Shown: positions 24,450 to 33,565, counted from the first letter of the stretch. The stretch is DNA of 36,152 bases from Trichomonas tenax (GCA_023091735.1 JALKBU010000509.1:1-36152), one strand, 5' to 3'. Translations and numbers: made by a program. Notes: generated from the sequence alone by a model not told the origin.

Positions 24450-26849
24450 ATGGAAGCAATCAATGAATTTAGAACTAACATCAGTTATTTGTCACAAGCA
24501 ACATCAGGAAATTTATCGAATTTAGAAGGTTTTTTCATGAATTTCATCAAAATAGAGAATGTTATCGAATTTGTTGATGAAATTTATGGCAATCAGTCAG
24601 AAAAATTGACTTCTCAGATGTTCGCTATCATGCTTAAGCTATTTGTACGTCATCATTGGCCTGAAATACCGCCAGAAGTCCAAGAAATTTTCTATAACAA
24701 ACTTTTACAATTGATTAGTACTAAAGTAGACTCCTACCTACAATTAAATTGCTGTGTATCAGACATTACTCTGTTTAATCCATCACTTGTACAATCATAT
24801 TTTGAAAATATTCAAGTTTCATCTACACGTCTTGATTTTTTGAAGAACATCATCTTCGACTCAAACAAATACTTCCTTACAAGGTTCCTCAGTGTCGAAG
24901 ACATTCAAGGAGTTTGTTTACAAATGCTTGAAGTTATCTTCGCCAATTTTGATAATTATCGCGATTCCGACCGCTATTCGCTCATAAATGACTCAATATA
25001 TCTTGCTCCAAATCTATCTTTCTATGTCCCTTTGCAAGAAGAATTATTTGGGTTATTGCAAAATGAAGAAACGATTGATTACTTACTTCCTATTATAGAT
25101 TCGGTGTTTAGTATTGTTTCATCACGGATGACTGAAGAAGATGCAAGCTTCTATCACATGATTTATCATGCTTCATTTGTGATATCAAAATTTTACTTCC
25201 AACAAGGACTTATTGATGAAACCCTGCTTTACATAGCAAAGCCAATCGATTTTGAGGCCAAGTTCATATTCACACCTGATTATCAAGAAGAATTAAATTT
25301 CATTGGTGAAGTTTTCACAGCAATAATAGATAACTCATTGATAGCTAATGAAGGGTTCAGAGACCTTATCAAAGTTTTCATATATGTTTGTACAATTCCT
25401 GTTGAAAGCGAATACAAGCAGAGTTTTTATTTGATGATACTTGATATCACTGTTTTATTAGCAACTAATGGTATTCCATGCTATGATTTCGAGTTTTCTT
25501 TCTTAACAGACTACCTGGGAGAGCAAATCAATCAGTACTTCGTCGATCGTCTTTCGTCTGAGATACAACCAGGTCATTTTTTCCTTGCTTCAAGATTCAA
25601 TATTCTCAACAGGAATATACTCAATCACATGGTTAAATTCTTATTGGAGAACCAATTCTATGATAGGAACATGATTGATTTTGTATCAGAATATGGCATT
25701 ATATACAGTCCCTATGTTGCACAATTCATTCAAATACTTGCGAATGTTCCTGAAGAGTTGGTTTATTTTTCAGCCGAAGCAATGGGCAAGATTCTAAATC
25801 AGGTTCCAAATGCAAGATCTTTGGTTAATGATGAACTCGTTTCATGGCTCGTGAAGGGCCTTAACGATGTTACTAGATTAGATTCAATGAATGTTGTGAA
25901 AGTTTTAATCGAAATTGCTGTTTGGAATGAAAAGTATCAGTCCCAACTTGCTGAAATAGTTGCACGTTATGTTTCACAGATGATCGAGTACCAGATAATG
26001 AACAAACTTCCATCTTTCGATGAGTTCATGAGTTCTATAACAAACTCGATATTCAAGATGCAGAATTCACTCCTCAATATTAAGACATTCATTTCACAAG
26101 CGATATTCACTGATCTGTCATCATATGTACAGATCAATGACATGTTCACACAAAGGGCGATTTCAGTTCTTTTCCATGCAATCGGAAAATATATTGATCA
26201 AGAACAGTACAAAGAGTACTTAAGCTTCGTTCTTCTGAACTCTCCACAACCTTTCCACATAGATTGCTTCCTGTATTTCCCAGAGATACTTCCTTTCGAG
26301 CCTCTAACGAATTACATATGCAGCATCGAAGGAGAAGAGAGACAATCCGTTTATCAAAAGGCATTGATTCTATTTAACTCACTCGCAGTGAGAACCACAA
26401 ACGATGACATTCTCCAGAAGATGCTTTCTGTTCTCAATGTTGATGCAATCATAGAACTGATGAATTCGAATAATGAGTCCATAATTTCGAACGCACTCGT
26501 CGCAGCGCAGGCGGTGATATCGATGCAGAGTGCGTATGCTGATGCATTCATAGAGGTTGCTGCGAGAATATTTTCGTCATCGGCATCGATCAGAGTTTTG
26601 AACATAACGACGAGAATCATCATTGAAATCTGCAAGATTGCTGGAGATAATAGGAATTTAATAATCAACAATATATTACAGATGTGCAGCGGAATACCGC
26701 AGAACATATTGCAGCCATTCGTCGATTTGTTCAACGGAACGAGTGAACAGAATCGTACAAGACTCATACATGAGATCGTGATATGGAGGAACGAAAACAT
26801 GAAAACAAACACGAAAGATATTTTGTCGCGAGCACAAATTCATAAATAA
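24450..26849 (+). CDS. HEAT/ARM-repeat protein, karyopherin-like candidate
   Basis: This 799-residue protein consists of amphipathic helices throughout, poor in Trp, Cys and Gly, with no signal peptide or membrane span. Size, helix content and N-terminal layout (short helices, then PEIPPEVQEIFYNKLLQLIS near residue 70) parallel the exportin-T-like protein encoded at 13847, where IPNEVVESLKTNLFDIG sits at a similar position. This makes an importin/exportin-type receptor plausible. No diagnostic cargo or Ran-binding motif is visible, so the name is structural. A possible initiator, TTTTCATTCAAA, precedes the ATG. The two genes could be distant paralogues within one window. Confidence 0.6.
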   Translation: MEAINEFRTNISYLSQATSGNLSNLEGFFMNFIKIENVIEFVDEIYGNQSEKLTSQMFAIMLKLFVRHHWPEIPPEVQEIFYNKLLQLISTKVDSYLQLNCCVSDITLFNPSLVQSYFENIQVSSTRLDFLKNIIFDSNKYFLTRFLSVEDIQGVCLQMLEVIFANFDNYRDSDRYSLINDSIYLAPNLSFYVPLQEELFGLLQNEETIDYLLPIIDSVFSIVSSRMTEEDASFYHMIYHASFVISKFYFQQGLIDETLLYIAKPIDFEAKFIFTPDYQEELNFIGEVFTAIIDNSLIANEGFRDLIKVFIYVCTIPVESEYKQSFYLMILDITVLLATNGIPCYDFEFSFLTDYLGEQINQYFVDRLSSEIQPGHFFLASRFNILNRNILNHMVKFLLENQFYDRNMIDFVSEYGIIYSPYVAQFIQILANVPEELVYFSAEAMGKILNQVPNARSLVNDELVSWLVKGLNDVTRLDSMNVVKVLIEIAVWNEKYQSQLAEIVARYVSQMIEYQIMNKLPSFDEFMSSITNSIFKMQNSLLNIKTFISQAIFTDLSSYVQINDMFTQRAISVLFHAIGKYIDQEQYKEYLSFVLLNSPQPFHIDCFLYFPEILPFEPLTNYICSIEGEERQSVYQKALILFNSLAVRTTNDDILQKMLSVLNVDAIIELMNSNNESIISNALVAAQAVISMQSAYADAFIEVAARIFSSSASIRVLNITTRIIIEICKIAGDNRNLIINNILQMCSGIPQNILQPFVDLFNGTSEQNRTRLIHEIVIWRNENMKTNTKDILSRAQIHK

Positions 26850-26869
26850 ATGTATTTATATAATATATT

Positions 26870-27922
26870 TCAACTGCACTGAGATTGTTTAGTCAATAGA
26901 AGAATGATTAAAACAATGAAAAACTTTAGCTTCAATGTGTCATCTATTGAGAATGGGGTATGTTGCGACGACTCTCGAGACTTGGATACGAAAAAATTTC
27001 TCTTTGCAAGAACACTTTTGCTCTTTGTTGTTATTTGAGCATTAACTTTGATTAAACGAATTACATTCAAGTGGAATTATATTGATAAAATCGAGTGTTG
27101 ATGATTCTGTTTTGATGTTGTTTGTGCTAACCTCATGATAAAAGTTGAAATATAACAATTTTCAACTAAAAGGGTACTTCCTCCATTTTCGAAAAGTATT
27201 CCTATAGTATCGAGTAAACAACATTCTGTAATAGTAGCATCACCATTAGTACCAACATGGCCGCTATATTCCTATTCTTCAGTAAGTGTATTATTTGCTA
27301 TGTTAGCTTTCGTGAATATCATTTTAAAGTTTTCTGGATTATTCATACCTGTTGTATAAAATTTTGCAAAATTACGTATGATTATAGAGTAGTTGACAAT
27401 TGTATCTGATATTGGATATTCCAAATAAAAACCATTATAAAACCAAGCAGTATTATAACTAGAATTAAAATTTGTGATAGCTATATTTCCATTATCATTT
27501 CAAATGGTAAGTTCAGATTAATAATGGCCGCATTGTGTTGCAGAACTTTCAATGACAAAATTTAGATTATTTGAATTTTCTTTCACTTCTGTAGTTAAGC
27601 ATAGATTAGCACAAAATCGATGCTGAACAATCTCCATATCTCCAAAATAGTAAATACATCCACCAAAGCCACTGCTTTTTGAGTTGTTGTAGAAGAGACA
27701 GCAGCTGTGAAGGAACTTCAATGATGTTCTTTCTGTTATATTAACAACACCTTCTTTGAAGTCAGCGAAAAAGCAATTAAACATGAAAAATTGGATGTTT
27801 TGAGGCGAAATTTGGTCATTTTTCGTGTGTGTGATGTCGGGCGCCGCTGAGCTGCCATAGAATGTGTACCAAACGTCTTGTGGAATACTGTCAAAGTGGA
27901 AATGTTGAATTTGGTGATGTAT
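26870..27922 (-). pseudogene. Decayed repetitive surface/secreted protein gene (trichomonad beta-helix-like family)
   Basis: A single minus-strand frame is readable for more than 1 kb but is broken by four in-frame stops, at 27518-27520 (TAA), 27500-27502 (TGA), 27272-27274 (TAG) and 27077-27079 (TAA). It ends at 26870. The translation is Asn/Tyr/Phe/Cys-rich with phrases such as CCLFYNNSKSSGFGGCIYYF and FENGGSTLLVENCY. These resemble the large, repetitive, probably surface-exposed protein families of trichomonads that form right-handed beta-helices. A hydrophobic stretch near the end (FFIVLIILLL) could be the membrane anchor. The 5' end is missing: the frame meets a stop at 27923-27925 and no signal peptide is found. 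All three stop types occur, so a reassigned codon does not explain the breaks. Confidence 0.65.
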
Positions 27923-28336
27923 TCAACATAAAAAAAATTGATTTTATCGTCCCTTTCAATAAAATTCAGAATCACACAATTGTGTAATAACTAAAACAAT
28001 TAATAAAATCGAAAGTAAATTTTAAATTTGCCATTATTCAAAAGTCATTTTTTCTCAGTCAATACTTAAAATTTTTAGAAAACAATATTATATATAAATA
28101 TAACATGTATTGAACTATATTAGAATTAAACGAAATATATTAAAAAATCATTAATATAAAGAGATAAATTCACTTTTTATAGCCCGTGATTTAGCAAATT
28201 TTTATTAATAAAATTAGCCCATAGTTGTACTGCAAAAAGTGAATCCATATGTACTTATAATCAAATGGGATGAAAAGTTCGAGAAGTGCTCTGCCACTTT
28301 TTACGATAGAAAATTTTAGGCCACAAATCTCGAAAA
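27923..28336. other. Intergenic, AT-rich
   Basis: No gene or repeat partner is seen. Residual coding-like sequence of the pseudogene may extend a little way in, but in shifted frames. The last part is the promoter region of the small gene at 28337. Confidence 0.4.
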
Positions 28337-28612
28337 ATGACAAAGATCGTTCCAGAGAAAGAAGAAGCATATTTAACAGCCGAAGAACTCTGTGATCCGG
28401 ACAACGAGATCATCTTTGTCCAGCATCACCCAGAAATCGAAGTTTCTAAAATCGAAGCTGAATTTAAGAGAATGGAAGAACACAAAAGAGGAAAAGAAGT
28501 AGCTCTTACAGAAGTTCCAGGTGCTAAAATCTATCCATTAGGATTTGGAAACGATTCTCTTCTCGTGAATAAGCAAGTTGATAAATATTACGTCGCCACA
28601 CCAAAGAATTAA
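28337..28612 (+). CDS. Small hypothetical protein (91 residues)
   Basis: This short, hydrophilic, intact ORF has balanced composition (MTKIVPEKEEAYLTAEELCD...). It has a central charged helix (about residues 36-52, KIEAEFKRMEEHKRGKE) and a C-terminal beta-like part (KIYPLGFGNDSLLVNKQV). No membrane span, signal peptide or metal-binding cluster is present. I do not recognise the family. It reads as a real gene because its codon usage resembles its neighbours' and differs from the AT-rich DNA around it. Confidence 0.7.
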   Translation: MTKIVPEKEEAYLTAEELCDPDNEIIFVQHHPEIEVSKIEAEFKRMEEHKRGKEVALTEVPGAKIYPLGFGNDSLLVNKQVDKYYVATPKN

Positions 28613-28845
28613 TTAATTTATAGACATGTGTAGTTTAAAGTCACCTATTTCAGGAATTTTCATGACCAAATATTATTTTATATTTTAGAGAATAAAAGTT
28701 ATTACTATTAAAACACCATCACATTCTTTGTTTCCACTTCAAATTTCTCCCTGATATATTCAGAATTTATATATATTTAGAAATCAAAATATATTGCTGA
28801 AAAATATTAAAAATAGATGATAAATTACGTTGAATTAAGGTTGTT

Positions 28846-29850
28846 TTAGTGGTTGCGATTTGTCAATTTGTCGACGAACGCAGTTAGTGTTTTATTTGGA
28901 TATCCGGGATCAAGTTTTAAGATATCCGCCCGGAGTTCTTTCTCTTTGGCATCAGTGAAGTCTTTGAATGCTTGATTGAGGTTCAGATCATCATAAATCT
29001 TCTTGACGTCATTAACGAATTCAGCTTTACCAACTTTTTCATCCAGCATCTTCCGTTGATCTGCTGTGGCGAGTTCGTAAGCCTTGCACAGCATCCATGT
29101 GACCTTGGCATCCCTAATGTCAGTGCCAACTTTTCCTGTAACTGTTGGATCACCGTAGACGTCGATCCAATCATCCTGGACTTGGAAGTAGTAACCGAGC
29201 TTGATTGTGAACTCGACGACTTTCTCGAAAGTGTCGTTGATTGGGAATTTCTGACTGGCGATGATTCCCAACAAGACAGGAGCTGTGAACGAGTAGTAGG
29301 CTGTCTTGTGTGTGACAATTGTGTTGTAAGCAGAGAAAGATCTCTCTGTAGCAATGAAATCAAGTGTTTGACCCATTGTTGTGAGTGTATTGATCTTTCT
29401 GGCCTGCTTGAGCAACTCAGAGTAGACTTTGATTGGGAGTTTCCATCTTAATGTGTCCAATAAGACAAAAGCAAGATTCTCGACGATTAAAGCGTCGTTA
29501 ATGGCCTGATCACCAACCTTATCCTTCCTGTACCAGCACATCTGGCCTCTGCGGGTCTCGCTTTGGTCCATTAAATCGTCGGCGATGAGATAAGCAGCTT
29601 GGGTCAATTCAAGGCACCATCCGATTGTGTAACCGATCTTTGCCTCCTCAGAGTCTGGTTTGTAGCCTGTCAATTCAAGATAAGCTGAAGAAGCGACGAT
29701 TCCACGAAGGAATTTTCCTCCTTTCGTTCCGTAATCGATCATCTCGAGGCAGTGATCGTGAACCCAGTCGACGGCGATTTCGTTGAGGTAATCAGATATA
29801 ATCTTTCTGACATGTGGATAAAATGCCACAAATTCAGAAGCACCAATCAT
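28846..29850 (-). CDS. FPPS: Farnesyl-diphosphate-synthase-type trans-prenyltransferase
   Basis: This 334-residue enzyme of the short-chain isoprenyl diphosphate synthase family condenses isopentenyl diphosphate with allylic diphosphates in the cytosol. The first aspartate-rich motif is DDLMD (91-95), followed by RRGQ. The second is DDWID (226-230), followed by GDPTVTGKVGTDIRDAKVTW. GGKFLRG (44-50) supplies the IPP-binding Lys/Arg. The length and the second-motif context are typical of eukaryotic FPP synthase. The chain-length gate differs: the residues five and four before the first Asp are Ala86 and Tyr87, where FPP synthases have two aromatics. The product could therefore be longer (geranylgeranyl). 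TTTACGTGTCA and TTTACGTGGCG lie 12-41 bp upstream of the ATG, in the orientation opposite to the gene. Confidence 0.93.
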   Translation of the reverse strand: MIGASEFVAFYPHVRKIISDYLNEIAVDWVHDHCLEMIDYGTKGGKFLRGIVASSAYLELTGYKPDSEEAKIGYTIGWCLELTQAAYLIADDLMDQSETRRGQMCWYRKDKVGDQAINDALIVENLAFVLLDTLRWKLPIKVYSELLKQARKINTLTTMGQTLDFIATERSFSAYNTIVTHKTAYYSFTAPVLLGIIASQKFPINDTFEKVVEFTIKLGYYFQVQDDWIDVYGDPTVTGKVGTDIRDAKVTWMLCKAYELATADQRKMLDEKVGKAEFVNDVKKIYDDLNLNQAFKDFTDAKEKELRADILKLDPGYPNKTLTAFVDKLTNRNH

Positions 29851-29861
29851 ATTTTACTTTA

Positions 29862-29891
29862 TTTACGTGTCATTTTTATGTTTACGTGGCG
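29862..29891 (+). promoter_or_regulatory. Two TTTACGTGNC(A/G) motifs, 19 bp apart
   Basis: TTTACGTGTCA (29862-29872) and TTTACGTGGCG (29881-29891) lie directly upstream of the prenyltransferase start. They are oriented away from that gene, so the motif is not strictly orientation-dependent. Both contain the ACGTG core. Confidence 0.5.
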
Positions 29892-30207
29892 GAAAAGTTC
29901 TGCAATTTTTCCAGATTGAAAAATAAATTAAAACATTTATATCCTTGTAAAATGCTTATCCCATTGAATCTAAAAATCCAAACAAAATATATCGATATCG
30001 CATATAAATCTCATTATATTCAAATATTATCTTGAAGTATTCGATATTTGTGAACTTCTTTGTGTTACATCTTTGTAAAATAAATTTATATTCAGATGTT
30101 TCAAAATCTATATTAGAAGTAACTGTCTTACTTCTAGGAACCAAATATGTTATTGGTTGAAAATGTATATAATATTGAACATATTTACAAAAATATAAAT
30201 ACAAAAT
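29892..30207. other. Intergenic, nothing recognised
   Basis: This is AT-rich DNA between the start of the prenyltransferase gene and the end of the CK2 beta gene (both minus strand). Short ORFs here have no protein-like character. Confidence 0.45.
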
Positions 30208-30897
30208 CTATTTGTCGACAAATTCATCGTCTTCTTCGTATATAACATTCTGAAAACCTCCAAACGATGCATTGGGTTCCATTGGAATGCCAAAATAGGT
30301 TTGAGGGTTCTGTTTAACTTCTGCAAATTGAATTTCATCATGTGCGCCCTGTAATAGAAAATGCGGGAAATAGGGCCCAAATAGAGCACCATCTAACTGT
30401 TCTGTTGTATTATAAATATCGTGGCAGCAAGGACAATAAACTTTGACTCTTTCCTCTCCGTAGGATGGCGTCAAACCTATTGGAAGTAAATTGTGATGAT
30501 TGCAAGCGACTCTTGGGCATTTTCCGTAGACACCTGATTCGTATTTCTTACGGACTTTTTTAACTCCAGCGTATGTCAACAAATATCGTGCGTGAACGAG
30601 CGAATATAATTTTTCGGCTTCTTTTAGAAGCATTTTCATTGTCATTTCCGGAGGAAGCTCATAAAATTGACCTCGAAGGAATTTAACGACTTCTGAGTAC
30701 CCTTCAATGATAGAGTTGAGCCCGTATAAATTAAAGTTGTCATTCAAATACGCTTCATCGACGAATGTTAACCATTCTGATTTCGAAACGAACTCGTTTA
30801 TCCATTCGCACGCGGACATATCGTTCTCGTCATTTATTGATGTCATGTGCTGTTTCTGTTTAGGAGGTTTCGTGATAGCTCCTTTAAACAGAAACAT
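30208..30897 (-). CDS. CK2B: Casein kinase II regulatory (beta) subunit
   Basis: This 229-residue protein covers the whole CK2-beta fold. An N-terminal helical part contains EWINEFVSKSEWLTFVDEAY (31-50) and DNFNLYGL (53-60). The zinc finger is CPRVAC...CPCC with likely ligands Cys127, Cys132, Cys155 and Cys158. It is followed by LDGALFGPYFPHFLL (168-182), the dimer/catalytic-subunit interface. It should tether two CK2 catalytic subunits. The first ATG is preferred because a strong TTTTTCATAAATA initiator lies just upstream. A later Met at residue 18 would remove a basic N-terminal tail (KGAITKPPKQKQH). The acidic C-terminus EEDDEFVDK differs from the animal tail. Confidence 0.93.
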   Translation of the reverse strand: MFLFKGAITKPPKQKQHMTSINDENDMSACEWINEFVSKSEWLTFVDEAYLNDNFNLYGLNSIIEGYSEVVKFLRGQFYELPPEMTMKMLLKEAEKLYSLVHARYLLTYAGVKKVRKKYESGVYGKCPRVACNHHNLLPIGLTPSYGEERVKVYCPCCHDIYNTTEQLDGALFGPYFPHFLLQGAHDEIQFAEVKQNPQTYFGIPMEPNASFGGFQNVIYEEDDEFVDK

Positions 30898-31041
30898 TTT
30901 TTATATTTATGAAAAAAAAATCGATGAAAAAATAAAAATTAACTTAAAAGTATTTCAATTTTTCCCTTTATAATATCTAAAAAGCAAAATTTAACTATTT
31001 TTAAATCATAAATATTGTGCTATTTTAAAGAGAGAATCATA

Positions 31042-31052
31042 TTTACTTATCA
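31042..31052 (+). promoter_or_regulatory. TTTACTTATCA motif-like sequence before a vestigial ORF
   Basis: This near-match to the recurring motif is followed by TTTATATGATA and a TTTCATTTTATAA initiator-like sequence. It gives promoter-like architecture in front of the 12-codon ORF at 31107-31145. Confidence 0.35.
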
Positions 31053-31106
31053 TTTATATGATATATCATTCTGAATTTCATTTTATAATTTTGATTTTGT
31101 GCAAAA

Positions 31107-31145
31107 ATGGATGCAACAGAGGACACAGATGTAAGAGATTACTAA
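31107..31145 (+). pseudogene. Vestigial 12-codon ORF behind promoter-like DNA
   Basis: The sequence reads MDATEDTDVRDY and stops. It is acidic and starts like a protein N-terminus, with promoter-like motifs 5' of it. It could be the remnant of a gene truncated by rearrangement, since the Fringe-like gene ends at 31204 on the other strand. It overlaps a 20-bp stretch (31131-31150) that resembles a miniature intron: GTAAG...ACTAAACAAG. Removing that stretch gives only three more codons. Confidence 0.2.
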
Positions 31146-31203
31146 ACAAGAATTTATTATAAATTAACAATCATATATATATAATTTCAAGATATATTTC
31201 TAT

Positions 31204-32235
31204 TCAGACTTCTAACTTTTTTGCGTATGGGTTTTTGCTGAAGAAGCACAGTATACCCTTTTCCTTTTGGAATTCAACTTTGAGATCATTAGGAATATTA
31301 GAAAGATATTTGAAGCCTTTGATGGTAGAAACCATGTCGCCTCTTCCTGCATGCCAGAAAACTACATCTTTCAGATAGAGATTTGGATTTAATTGGAAAG
31401 AATTATTGCAAACTTTGACTTCTTCGTACCAATTATATTCTAATATTTCAACAGCAGAATCAACCAAAGGTATTCCTAAGAACCTGAATGAGTTTATCTG
31501 TTGAGGATGAAGATGCATTCTGTTCATCATAAAGAAAGTAACAATATCATCTCCTTTAGCGTATTCTGAGTAATACTCATCAATATAATCCTGTTCATGT
31601 AATAAAAACTGTCTCACAGCTTCTCTAGACATTATCCATCCAGAACCACCGTGAAGATATGCGAAATTCCTATTTTTAACGATAACAGGAGATTGCACTA
31701 GATGGCCTTTGATGATTAAGTCGCGCTTTGGATCCTTTTTGTCTGAGATTTCGTTCATAAATAAAGGGAGTTTGCGAATATCAACTAAACAGTCATCTGT
31801 TGTGCGAATGTACCAATCTAAGTCCGTTGAATAGTAAAAATCGTATAAACTTTGTATAAATATGTGAAGAAAATTTTGGAAATGTATTAAAGAGTTGTTC
31901 CAAGTGAAAATGTATTGATAATCATGTTCAAAATCCAAATCTAATGCTGTTCCAACTCTTAGCATTGAGTTTTGGTAAATAGCTGCAAAATCTCGCGCCC
32001 AATATTCATAACCAATTTTGCAACGCTGCAAATTTTGGGGATTGCCGTTCAACAGGAACATGTAAACCTTAACTTTATCAGAATTATGAATGTATGGCTC
32101 GGATTTAATTTCGGGAATATAATTCGGGATCTGTGTCGCATAAAGAACTTGAAGGACATAGCTCACGAGTATAAATAGCGCGAATATTATAAATGTTTGC
32201 TTGGTTGCGAAAGAAATTTCAACCCTCGAAAACAT
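31204..32235 (-). CDS. Fringe/C1GALT-like (GT31) type II membrane glycosyltransferase
   Basis: This 343-residue protein has a short cytosolic N-terminus, a signal anchor (TFIIFALFILVSYVLQVLYA, 14-33) and a lumenal GT31 domain. Recognisable elements are DWYIRTTDDCLVD (140-152) with the metal-binding TDD (146-148), the acceptor-site HGGSGWIMS (195-203), and GDDIV (228-232) with the likely catalytic acidic residue. The order and spacing match Fringe and core-1 beta-1,3-galactosyltransferases, which use UDP-sugars in the Golgi. Donor and acceptor cannot be predicted. The start ATG overlaps a TGAAGATAAATG leader with no long upstream extension. A retaining C1GALT/chondroitin-type relative is the main alternative. 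Confidence 0.85.
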   Translation of the reverse strand: MFSRVEISFATKQTFIIFALFILVSYVLQVLYATQIPNYIPEIKSEPYIHNSDKVKVYMFLLNGNPQNLQRCKIGYEYWARDFAAIYQNSMLRVGTALDLDFEHDYQYIFTWNNSLIHFQNFLHIFIQSLYDFYYSTDLDWYIRTTDDCLVDIRKLPLFMNEISDKKDPKRDLIIKGHLVQSPVIVKNRNFAYLHGGSGWIMSREAVRQFLLHEQDYIDEYYSEYAKGDDIVTFFMMNRMHLHPQQINSFRFLGIPLVDSAVEILEYNWYEEVKVCNNSFQLNPNLYLKDVVFWHAGRGDMVSTIKGFKYLSNIPNDLKVEFQKEKGILCFFSKNPYAKKLEV

Positions 32236-32480
32236 TTATTTATCTTCAATATTCGGAAAATGATTTTTCGTTTGAAGACAAATCCATTTTCATCCAAAAC
32301 ATATAAATACCCAACCATATCTCTCAAATTTCATTTTTCTTATTCTTCATATTTGATAAAATATTGGATAATCAAGTTTTCCTATTAAAAGTGTTTTTAA
32401 CTTTTTATCAAATGATGATATATAGAAGAAAAGAAGTGTTGATTAGGAAAAGAGAAAAAAAGAAGAATTTATTAAGTAAA

Positions 32481-33524
32481 TTACTTGGCAATACGGACAT
32501 AGCTATCAGCACGATCACGCTTACCCTGGTGGATACATTCAGCGATCCACTGAATATTACGAACTTCCTGATCCATAAGTTGGACCCAGGAATAAAATAC
32601 TCCGAACTGGAAGAAGATGCTGAAGCTATCAACGTGCATTTCAGCAATCTTTTCTTGGAAGACTTCTTCGATAGTCTTTGAAGATGTGCGAGAAAGATCG
32701 AAGAGTTTCTTGTATGTTTCAAATGGCTGAAGAGCATCGGAAAGTGTTGCTTCGCCAGTACCCTTAGCAGCGAGCTTGCTTGTGATTTGGGCAAGTTGTC
32801 CAATTCTTGGGTAAAGGGCTTCACGGTCATCAGCAATCATTGATGTGCGGATAGAGTTCAATGTAATGATGATAGCACGTCTGTCAGCTTCGAATTCGAG
32901 CAATTGTCCCATGATTGCGGCTGTTTCGTAACCAAGGCTCATACAGAAAGTGTAGAACTGGTCATAGTATTCGCGATAAAGTTTGAGACGAATTGATTCA
33001 ACATTCTGTTCGCTGAGGTTGTTGGTGTTGAGGCATTTCGAGAATAAAGGACCAAGTGGTGTATCAACGAGAACCATCTGATAGAGATCCTGTACTGTTG
33101 AAGCAACAGCCAAAGCTTTGATGCCGTCGAACATTCCGAGTGGGTGGCAGCACTCGATGAGCTCTGTGACATCGTGATCATGGACAACACCGGAAATAAT
33201 AATGATGACGTTGTCGATCATGAATGGGATTCTAAGCCACTGGAAGAAAGTCTTGAGGTCATCAGATGCTTGTGACTCGACGAAATTGAACTTGTCAACT
33301 AATCTCTCAAGGCAGCGCTCGTAGATAATTGTTGGTGATGCATTTCCGGCGTCATTTTGGAGATAGTTCTGGAAGCCAGCATTGCCAAGATGAAGACGGA
33401 AATCTTCGAGTGTTTCACTCTGCTTTAATTGCATATAATCGGCCTCTGTCAGGAAATCTGTGAAGCACGCACGGACGTAGCCATCGAGGAAGCCGTAGCG
33501 GATGTTGTAGTTCAGTGAGTCCAT
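32481..33524 (-). CDS. VMA6: V-type ATPase V0 subunit d
   Basis: This 347-residue protein matches the AC39/VMA6 family over its whole length. It begins with YNIRYGFLDGYVRACFTDFL (5-24), has the central DNVIIIISGVVHDHDVTELI (103-122) and HPLGMFDGIKAL, and ends with ECIHQGKRDRADSYVRI, the classic C-terminal 'IAEC' type end. Subunit d caps the proteolipid ring and couples rotation of the V1 sector to proton pumping in acidic organelles. No membrane span is present, as expected. The upstream DNA contains a repeated ATCGTC(C/T)TT word (see 33566-33738) rather than the TTTACNTGNCA motif. Confidence 0.95.
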   Translation of the reverse strand: MDSLNYNIRYGFLDGYVRACFTDFLTEADYMQLKQSETLEDFRLHLGNAGFQNYLQNDAGNASPTIIYERCLERLVDKFNFVESQASDDLKTFFQWLRIPFMIDNVIIIISGVVHDHDVTELIECCHPLGMFDGIKALAVASTVQDLYQMVLVDTPLGPLFSKCLNTNNLSEQNVESIRLKLYREYYDQFYTFCMSLGYETAAIMGQLLEFEADRRAIIITLNSIRTSMIADDREALYPRIGQLAQITSKLAAKGTGEATLSDALQPFETYKKLFDLSRTSSKTIEEVFQEKIAEMHVDSFSIFFQFGVFYSWVQLMDQEVRNIQWIAECIHQGKRDRADSYVRIAK

Positions 33525-33565
33525 TTAAAAATTTCTTTTTTGCTGGCCGATAAAAAAGTTTACTG

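Noticed and set aside
26870..27922. Stop-codon reassignment explaining the interrupted frame
   Set aside because: All three stop codons occur inside the frame, while neighbouring genes use TAA, TAG and TGA as ordinary stops.
28972..29451. Plus-strand 159-residue ORF
   Set aside because: It is antisense to the prenyltransferase, whose catalytic motifs prove the minus frame.
32364..32681. 105-residue plus-strand ORF
   Set aside because: It is mostly antisense to the 3' end of the V-ATPase subunit d gene, with the remainder low-complexity Lys-rich sequence.
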